NCBI GenBank assembly: GCA_900167215.1
Contig: FUZS01000013.1
Span: 1-64,000 of the forward strand
Origin: [Eubacterium] yurii
Lineage (GTDB): Bacteria > Bacillota > Clostridia > Peptostreptococcales > Filifactoraceae
Direction: 5' to 3'
DNA: 64,000 nt
Shown in pieces: positions 59,359 to 64,000 of the stretch. A model generated the notes under the pieces. It was not told the origin of the DNA, searched no databases, and was given only the letters and a program-made list of their open reading frames with translations. Numbering within the stretch: position 1 is the stretch's first letter; every line of letters begins with the position of its first letter. The translations under genes and the position numbers were made by a program.

Positions 59359-59637
59359 TTATGCTACCTTTTGAATTTCTGATATTTTCTTGAGTATTCC
59401 CTTGGCAAATAGAAACTTTTCTTCTAAAATTTTCAAATCATCCATTGTTTGCATTTTATTTGAATAAATAGAATTTTTTAACTCGCACAGTTCATCAAAT
59501 ATCAGTGTCATAGCATCCATCTTATTATCAGTATCTATATCATTTTTTATAAAATATCTTGTAAACTCAGCCAATATTTCAGCTGTAAACTCACTTAATA
59601 CTTCTTTTTCCAGATAGAAATTATAGTCATTACTCAT
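59359..59637 (-). CDS. Putative antitoxin of the zeta-type system
   Basis: A 92-aa acidic, all-helical protein (LEKEVLSEFTAEILAEFTRYFIK...LIFDELCELKNSIYS) with no DNA-binding motif visible. It lies 2 nt upstream of the zeta-type kinase and in the same operon, so an epsilon-like antitoxin role is inferred from position and size rather than sequence. A strong ribosome site GAGGAGG precedes the ATG. It is the first gene of the five-gene minus-strand series. Confidence 0.7.
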   Translation of the reverse strand: MSNDYNFYLEKEVLSEFTAEILAEFTRYFIKNDIDTDNKMDAMTLIFDELCELKNSIYSNKMQTMDDLKILEEKFLFAKGILKKISEIQKVA

Positions 59638-59946
59638 AATATCCTCCTCTTTATTCTTAATTATTATCTCTATATTTTACTTAATCATTTAAAAATTTAC
59701 ATTGAACTTGCAATTTAACTTAATTTAAAATCCTAACTTTAAAATTAATAGTCAAAAAATTAAAATATACAAAATTCAATCAGTCTTATTATAATGCTGA
59801 TATCATTTTGATTAGTGTAAATTTTTTATTTAAATATATTGTAATTACAGCTAAATTAGAAGCAAGTAAGTTAATTTTTTCTACTATTATATTAAATATT
59901 ATTATAAAATTAAACTTTATTGACTCTTTCAGCTTATATTATTCTC
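59638..59946. other. AT-rich intergenic region
   Basis: About 310 nt between the antitoxin gene and rimI, both on the minus strand. It should carry the toxin-antitoxin promoter. No ORF or clear hairpin was recognised. Confidence 0.45.
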
Positions 59947-60393
59947 TTAAAAATACTTGTACATTATATAGGCATCCTCTTTATTATCTTGGTAATACTG
60001 CTTTCGCACTCCCACGATTTCAAAGCCGTGCCCCTTGTACAGGTTTATAGCTACTTCATTTGAAACACGCACTTCAAGGCTCATAGTCGCCATATTTTTA
60101 TCCCTTGCTCTTCGTATCATCTCATCCATTAAAATATGTGATATCTTCATACCCTTGTAGTCTATATCTACAGCCACATTCATAATCTGGGCATCGTCAA
60201 CTATATACCAAAAAGCTCCGTAAGATACTATCCTATCATCCTTTTTAATTACAAGAAACACTGAATTTTCATTTTCAAGCTCTTCTACAAAACTCTGCCT
60301 GCTCCACGCATCGCTGAAGCATCTTTTTTCTATCTCACAAATCTCATCAATATGAGCAGGATTAAGCTCTTCTATTGTATAATTATTTTCCAT
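59947..60393 (-). CDS. rimI: Ribosomal protein S18-alanine N-acetyltransferase
   Basis: A 148-aa GNAT enzyme that acetylates the N-terminal Ala of S18. It has the RimI N-terminus IDEICEIEKRCFSDAWSRQSFVEEL, the central AQIMNVAVDIDYKGMKISHILMD (acetyl-CoA loop in diverged form), LEVRVSNEVAINLYKGHGFEIVGVRKQYY, and DAYIMYK near the end. The usual tsaB/tsaD neighbours are absent here. It stands alone on the minus strand. Confidence 0.92.
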   Translation of the reverse strand: MENNYTIEELNPAHIDEICEIEKRCFSDAWSRQSFVEELENENSVFLVIKKDDRIVSYGAFWYIVDDAQIMNVAVDIDYKGMKISHILMDEMIRRARDKNMATMSLEVRVSNEVAINLYKGHGFEIVGVRKQYYQDNKEDAYIMYKYF

Positions 60394-60834
60394 AAGTTGA
60401 CAAAACTCCCTATGATATGTTTTATACTAATCATCATTTATAGTAGCAAGTAGTTATTTTAAATGACTTTTTTTAATGTCCTTAGTGTTACAAATATAAG
60501 TATTACTATGATTATACCATAATTTCTACCTTAATTAAACTGTATTTACTCTGCTATATTTTTTACGGTAAAAAGTTGCATAATTATATCCAAGCTGTTA
60601 TAATCGTATGAACTTATTCTCGGATATTTGATTGATTTGTTGGATATTATATTTTTGAAATATCTATAAATATTATTATCTAATTCCTATTAAGTATTCA
60701 ATATCTCATCTATTAGATTGAAGAAATGTTAATATAAGATTATATTTTGAGTTATAATATCCACTTATTAAAATATAATCTTAAATCAGTCATTTACAAT
60801 CAAGATTTTTAATTATGAAAAGGAGGAAAAGTCG
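60394..60834. other. Divergent intergenic region with a short repeat element
   Basis: About 440 nt between rimI and the aldo/keto reductase gene. A short diverged repeat (60424-60488, ATACTAA to TTAGTGT) lies just upstream of rimI. No ORF was seen. Confidence 0.5.
60424..60488 (-). repeat. Diverged short MITE-like element
   Basis: It starts ATACTAATCATCATTTATA and shares TAGCAAG with the 16051 copy; the right end is TTAGTGT. Confidence 0.4.
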
Positions 60835-61962
60835 ATGTTTGGAGAGATAAAATACAAGTTCGGATTTGGCTGTATGAGACTGCCAATGAATGGCGAAAAA
60901 GTAGATGATGTGGAGTTTATCAAGATGATAGAAGCATTTTTACAAAATGGATTCAACTATTTTGACACAGCTCACGGCTATATATCCGGAGAAAGCGAAA
61001 AGGCGATAAAAAGATGTTTAACTTCAAGGTATGATAGAGATAAATACCTGCTCACAAACAAACTTACCGAGCCTTACTTTAAGAAAAACGAGGATATAAG
61101 ACCTTTTTTTGAAAGTCAATTAGAGCTTTGTGGTGTAGACTATTTCGACTTTTATCTGATGCACGCACAAAACAAGGATAATTTTGAACATTTTAAAAGG
61201 TGTAGAGCCTATAAAACTGCATTGGAATTAAAAAAAGAAGGGAAGATAAGACATTTCGGCATATCATTCCACGACACTGCAGATGTCATTGACAAGATAC
61301 TAAGCGAGTATCCACAGATAGAAATGGTACAAATACAGCTCAATTATATAGACTATGATGACAACTCCGTACAAGGTCGTAAAAATATGGAAGTCTGTAG
61401 AAAGCACGGTAAACCTATGGTGATAATGGAACCTGTAAAAGGTGGAAGTCTTGCCAATTTACCGGAAGATGCAGCAAAATACTTTGATGAAATCTCATCT
61501 AACAGCTATGCAAGTTATGCAATGAGATTTGCAACAGACTTTGAAGATGTAATAATGGTACTCTCAGGCATGGGCACATCTGAGCAGATGAATGACAATA
61601 TCAAGCATATGAAGGATTTTAAACATTTAACTGACATAGAAAAAAAGGCAATAGAAAATGTATGTAAGGTGATGAAATCTAAGGATGTAATACCATGTAC
61701 CGACTGCAAATACTGCGTAGATGGCTGTCCACAGAAGATACTCATACCCAATCTATTCTCATGCTACAATGCCAAGACCGTATATAAAGACTGGAATCAG
61801 GACTTTTACTATGAGACTGTACTTACTTCCAAAAACGGCAAGGCATCAGACTGCATCAAATGTAAAAAATGCGAAAAAGTCTGTCCTCAGCACCTTGTCA
61901 TCACATCTTTACTTGAAGATGTGGCAAAAGAATTTGAGAAAAAAACTGAAAGCTTAAGTTGA
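60835..61962 (+). CDS. Aldo/keto reductase with C-terminal 4Fe-4S ferredoxin domain
   Basis: A 375-aa protein. The N-terminal (about 1-270) AKR barrel has the catalytic set in YFDTAHGY (Asp, Tyr), LLTNKL (Lys) and YLMHAQN (His). The C-terminal domain holds two iron-sulfur motifs, CTDCKYCVDGCP and CIKCKKCEKVCP, with CP endings typical of ferredoxin-like 2[4Fe-4S] domains. Such fused proteins are common in anaerobic Firmicutes; substrates are unknown. AAGGAGGAAAAG precedes the ATG. Confidence 0.93.
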   Translation: MFGEIKYKFGFGCMRLPMNGEKVDDVEFIKMIEAFLQNGFNYFDTAHGYISGESEKAIKRCLTSRYDRDKYLLTNKLTEPYFKKNEDIRPFFESQLELCGVDYFDFYLMHAQNKDNFEHFKRCRAYKTALELKKEGKIRHFGISFHDTADVIDKILSEYPQIEMVQIQLNYIDYDDNSVQGRKNMEVCRKHGKPMVIMEPVKGGSLANLPEDAAKYFDEISSNSYASYAMRFATDFEDVIMVLSGMGTSEQMNDNIKHMKDFKHLTDIEKKAIENVCKVMKSKDVIPCTDCKYCVDGCPQKILIPNLFSCYNAKTVYKDWNQDFYYETVLTSKNGKASDCIKCKKCEKVCPQHLVITSLLEDVAKEFEKKTESLS

Positions 61963-62114
61963 TAATGATTCTATTATAGTATAATTCTCAATGAATAATA
62001 TCCATGTTAAACTTGATATTATTATGCTTATTTTCTTATTCATCCATAGATAAACTATATATATAATTTTTCTTTTATTGTCATAAATTTCAATTAGCAC
62101 TTTTCTTTTGTAAC

Positions 62115-62143
62115 TTTACAAACATGTACAATAAGGCTATAAT
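62115..62143 (+). promoter_or_regulatory. Orphan promoter P1, duplicate of the rpn promoter
   Basis: TTTACA (62115-62120) and TATAAT (62138-62143) with a 17-nt spacer, in sequence nearly identical to the rpn promoter 518 nt downstream. No ORF follows; transcription would end at the terminator at 62597-62626. Confidence 0.6.
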
Positions 62144-62149
62144 TAGGAT

Positions 62150-62630
62150 ATAGGCAGTTTATATTAGTTTTTTGTATAAATAACTCACTTTTATATTTAT
62201 ATTAATTTTATTAATATAACTCAACTTTCCCACATGAAAAACACATTAAAGATATTGAAGTTTGAGTATATTTTAAAAATACAATAGCATACTTGACATA
62301 GCATTTTCAGTGTTTTCATTTTTTTGATAAATATGCAAATTTCAATAAATATTATTTAAAAAATTGTGTGTCAAGTAGTGAATTAAAAAATATATAAATA
62401 TTTAAATTTCAAAGAAAATTGCGATAATTTTAGTGGGAAAGTTGGGTTATTATGAAATAAAATAAGAAAATAGCTTTAAAGTCTAATTAACTAAAGTTGT
62501 CTATAGATATATTAAATAGTAAAATTAAATGATTATAATGATTTGATGCCCATATTAAGTTAGAATTATACAAAAAATATAAAATGAAAAGCAAAGAAAG
62601 CAATCGTGTAAAAGCGGTTGCTTTTTTGTA
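62150..62630 (+). ncRNA. Candidate non-coding transcript between P1 and terminator
   Basis: The sequence between the orphan promoter and the orphan terminator is about 480 nt with no supported ORF. It could be a small RNA, or the leftover shell of a deleted rpn paralogue. This is inference from the signals alone. Confidence 0.25.
62597..62627 (+). terminator. Orphan Rho-independent terminator
   Basis: AAAGCAATCG (62597-62606) pairs with CGGTTGCTTT (62615-62624, one G-U pair), followed by TTT. No gene precedes it within 600 nt. Confidence 0.75.
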
Positions 62631-62632
62631 AC

Positions 62633-62661
62633 TTTACAAACTTAAGTAATAAAGCTATAAT
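62633..62661 (+). promoter_or_regulatory. Sigma-A-type promoter for rpn (P2)
   Basis: TTTACA (62633-62638) and TATAAT (62656-62661), 17-nt spacer, about 100 nt before the rpn start. Confidence 0.65.
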
Positions 62662-62758
62662 TAGAATATAAGTATTTTGTATTAGCTATTTATATATGTA
62701 GCACTTTTTTATATTCATAGTAATTTGATAGTTTTATTAATTTAAGTTAGGAGAATTT

Positions 62759-63661
62759 ATGACATCCAAAAATAAACCAAACTACACACTCAAAGACAGT
62801 TTATTTATAGACCTGTTCTCAGACAAAATGAGATTAATACAACTATACAAATCACTGATAGACGATCAAAGACAAATAAATCCTGAAGATATAGAAATAC
62901 TGACTATACAAAACTTAATACTAAGAGGAATATATAATGACCTTGGATTTAGGGTAAAAGATGAGATAATAATACTGATGGAAGCACAAACTACCTACAC
63001 AACAAACATAGTGCTAAGAATACTGTTTTATCTGTCAGAAACACTAAAAAACTATATAATAGACAGTAGTGAAAACAAAAATCTAAATGAACTCTACAAC
63101 ACAAAACCAAGGATAATACCTAAGATAAAGCTCTTTGTAGTATATACAGGAGACAAGATGATGCAAGACCATGACCTACATCTAAAAGATGTAATGGTAG
63201 AAAACGACATAATATCAGACATAGATATGAAAGTAAGGGTGCTATGTACAGGAAATAAAAAAAGTATCTTAGGACAGTATATACTATTTACAAGAGTTTA
63301 TACAAAACAGAAAAAAGAATGTAAGGACATAGAGACAGCAGTAAAAAACACGATAGAAATATGTATGAATGATGAAATATTAAAAGAATACTTAGAATAT
63401 AGAAAGATGGAGGTGCAAGAGATGATAACAGCATTTATGACACAAGAAGAGACATTTGAAAGTTTCTTAAAGGATGAAGTAAAAAGAGGGAGAAAAGAAG
63501 GAGAAGAAAAGGGGAGAAAAGAAGGAAGAGAAGAAGGTAAGATTGATTCATTGATAAACTTCTTTAAAAATGGAGTTGGACTTGACATAATAAGTAAGGC
63601 TGTAGGCATGAGCATAGAAGAAGTGAAGAGTATATTAATCAGCAGAGGTTTTGAAGTATAA
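62759..63661 (+). CDS. Rpn family recombination-promoting nuclease/putative transposase
   Basis: A 300-aa PD-(D/E)XK-type protein. The N-terminus TLKDSLFIDLFSDKMRLIQLYKSL and the block FRVKDEIIILMEAQTTYTTNIVLRILFYLSE (with the E-x-Q catalytic pair) are the Rpn signature. The C-terminus has a basic RKEGEEKGRKEGREEGK stretch and a short helix pair ending ISKAVGMSIEEVKSILISRGFEV. Rpn proteins cut DNA, and several have been linked to phage defence. Inside the gene, GGAGGTG (63409-63415) lies 6 nt before in-frame Met222, a near-ideal internal start. AGTTAGGAG precedes the main ATG. Confidence 0.88.
   Translation: MTSKNKPNYTLKDSLFIDLFSDKMRLIQLYKSLIDDQRQINPEDIEILTIQNLILRGIYNDLGFRVKDEIIILMEAQTTYTTNIVLRILFYLSETLKNYIIDSSENKNLNELYNTKPRIIPKIKLFVVYTGDKMMQDHDLHLKDVMVENDIISDIDMKVRVLCTGNKKSILGQYILFTRVYTKQKKECKDIETAVKNTIEICMNDEILKEYLEYRKMEVQEMITAFMTQEETFESFLKDEVKRGRKEGEEKGRKEGREEGKIDSLINFFKNGVGLDIISKAVGMSIEEVKSILISRGFEV
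63422..63661 (+). CDS. Predicted internal C-terminal product of the rpn gene (RpnS-like)
   Basis: Translation from the internal ribosome site would give a 79-residue protein, MITAFMTQEETFESFL to the native C-terminus. Published work on E. coli Rpn proteins showed that a shorter protein made from within the gene binds and blocks the full-length nuclease. The same arrangement is predicted here from the GGAGGTG-6-ATG signal. Expression is inference; the site is directly visible. Confidence 0.5.
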   Translation: MITAFMTQEETFESFLKDEVKRGRKEGEEKGRKEGREEGKIDSLINFFKNGVGLDIISKAVGMSIEEVKSILISRGFEV

Positions 63662-63748
63662 AGGTGTAAAGTGTCATTTTTGCACCTTAACGAATAAGTA
63701 TTATAGAATAATATTCTTATTTCAATGTGAAAGATGGAGGTGCAAGAG

Positions 63749-63976
63749 ATGATAACAGCATTTATGACACAAGAAGAGGCGTTTGAAAGTTTCTTAAAGG
63801 ATGAGGTAAAGAGAGGGAGAAAAGAAGGAGAAAGGATAGGAGAAGAAAAGGGAAAAATAGATACATTGATAAGCTTCTTTAAAAACGGAGCAGGTTTAGA
63901 TTTAATAAGTAAGGCTGTAGGTATGAGTATAGAAGAAGTAAAGAGCATATTAATAGGCAGGGGTTTTGAAGTATAA
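63749..63976 (+). CDS. Free-standing duplicate of the Rpn C-terminal segment
   Basis: A 75-aa ORF that is about 85% identical by eye to the last 79 residues of the Rpn protein (MITAFMTQEEAFESFLKDEV... SKAVGMSIEEVKSILIGRGFEV). It has lost a few residues in the Arg/Lys/Glu/Gly-rich stretch and has no nuclease domain. GGAGGTG precedes the ATG at the same 6-nt distance as in the parent gene. An in-frame ATG at 63734 lies within the ribosome site copy and is less likely. Either a partial-gene duplication relic or a dedicated stand-alone antitoxin. Confidence 0.65.
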   Translation: MITAFMTQEEAFESFLKDEVKRGRKEGERIGEEKGKIDTLISFFKNGAGLDLISKAVGMSIEEVKSILIGRGFEV

Positions 63977-63983
63977 AGGTTTA

Positions 63984-64000
63984 ATACTAAAATCTAATAA
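63984..64000 (+). repeat. Start of a MITE-like element, cut by window end
   Basis: ATACTAAAATCTAATAA is identical to the first 17 bases of the element at 51608-51733. It begins 8 nt after the stop codon of the small Rpn-like ORF. Confidence 0.6.

Larger units (their letters stand above)
61963..62758. other. Repeat-rich region upstream of rpn with an orphan promoter and terminator
   Basis: About 800 nt without a credible ORF. It contains a promoter (62115-62143), a segment 62318-62455 related to 41440-41535, an orphan terminator (62597-62626), and a second promoter that drives rpn. The two promoter regions are direct repeats of each other through about 110 nt. Confidence 0.6.

Noticed and set aside
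63298-63948. 216-codon minus-strand open frame across both Rpn C-terminal copies
   Set aside because: It is the antisense of two copies of the same repeat-rich coding segment; its internal repetition simply mirrors the duplication, and it has no ribosome site.

Overview
The window is low-GC (roughly one third G+C by eye), with strong Shine-Dalgarno sites and ATG, GTG and TTG starts. It reads as an anaerobic Firmicute of the Clostridia. The gene content (Na+-type V-ATPase, pyruvate phosphate dikinase with its regulator, sialic acid catabolism, peptide ABC transporters, DUF3793 plus flavodoxin, SLH surface protein) suggests an oral or host-associated Peptostreptococcaceae-like organism. The genus is inference. 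I found no rRNA, tRNA, CRISPR array or prophage.

Layout. 1-8 kb: a hypothetical protein and a YmfI-like reductase, serS, a secreted HAD phosphatase, cytidine deaminase and pyrimidine-nucleoside phosphorylase, and a secreted protein with a cystatin-like C-terminus. 8-13 kb: AI-2E-type exporter, MATE transporter, HD protein, MetQ-like lipoprotein, and a 32-residue hydrophobic peptide gene with its own promoter and terminator. 13-18 kb: a Bce-type peptide-antibiotic sensing and efflux module. 18-20 kb: a Fic gene bracketed by direct repeats. 20-28.5 kb: nanA, nanE, a YhcH/NanQ gene and a lipoprotein, then an Opp-type ABC transporter on the same strand; the transporter may import sialic acid or peptides. 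28.8-30.3 kb: moaA-moaC. 30.6-35.2 kb: a large transglutaminase-like SLH surface protein and sstT. 35.7-41 kb: DUF3793 protein, flavodoxin, the PPDK regulator and ppdK. 42.3-51.4 kb: a complete V-type ATPase operon in the order H-I-K-E-C-F-A-B-D; its rotor protein carries the Na+ ligand residues. 51.4-54.5 kb: a decayed region, then three tandem copies of a zinc-ribbon membrane protein, the first frameshifted. 54.7-60.4 kb: beta-propeller protein, a zeta-type toxin-antitoxin pair translationally coupled to three pseudopilin-like genes, and rimI. 60.8-64 kb: an aldo/keto reductase with ferredoxin domain, then an Rpn-family nuclease gene followed by a free-standing copy of its C-terminal segment.

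A family of short AT-rich elements of about 65-126 bp with ATACTAA...TTAGTAT ends is scattered through the intergenic regions. Copies flank or interrupt accessory genes, and the window ends inside one. The most interesting signals are these: the Rpn gene with an internal ribosome-binding site and a duplicated stand-alone C-terminal ORF; the promoter-terminator unit without a gene upstream of it; the bacterial cystatin-like protein; the toxin-antitoxin/pseudopilin operon; the Fic cassette; and the structured leader whose gene has been cut off by a repeat element.
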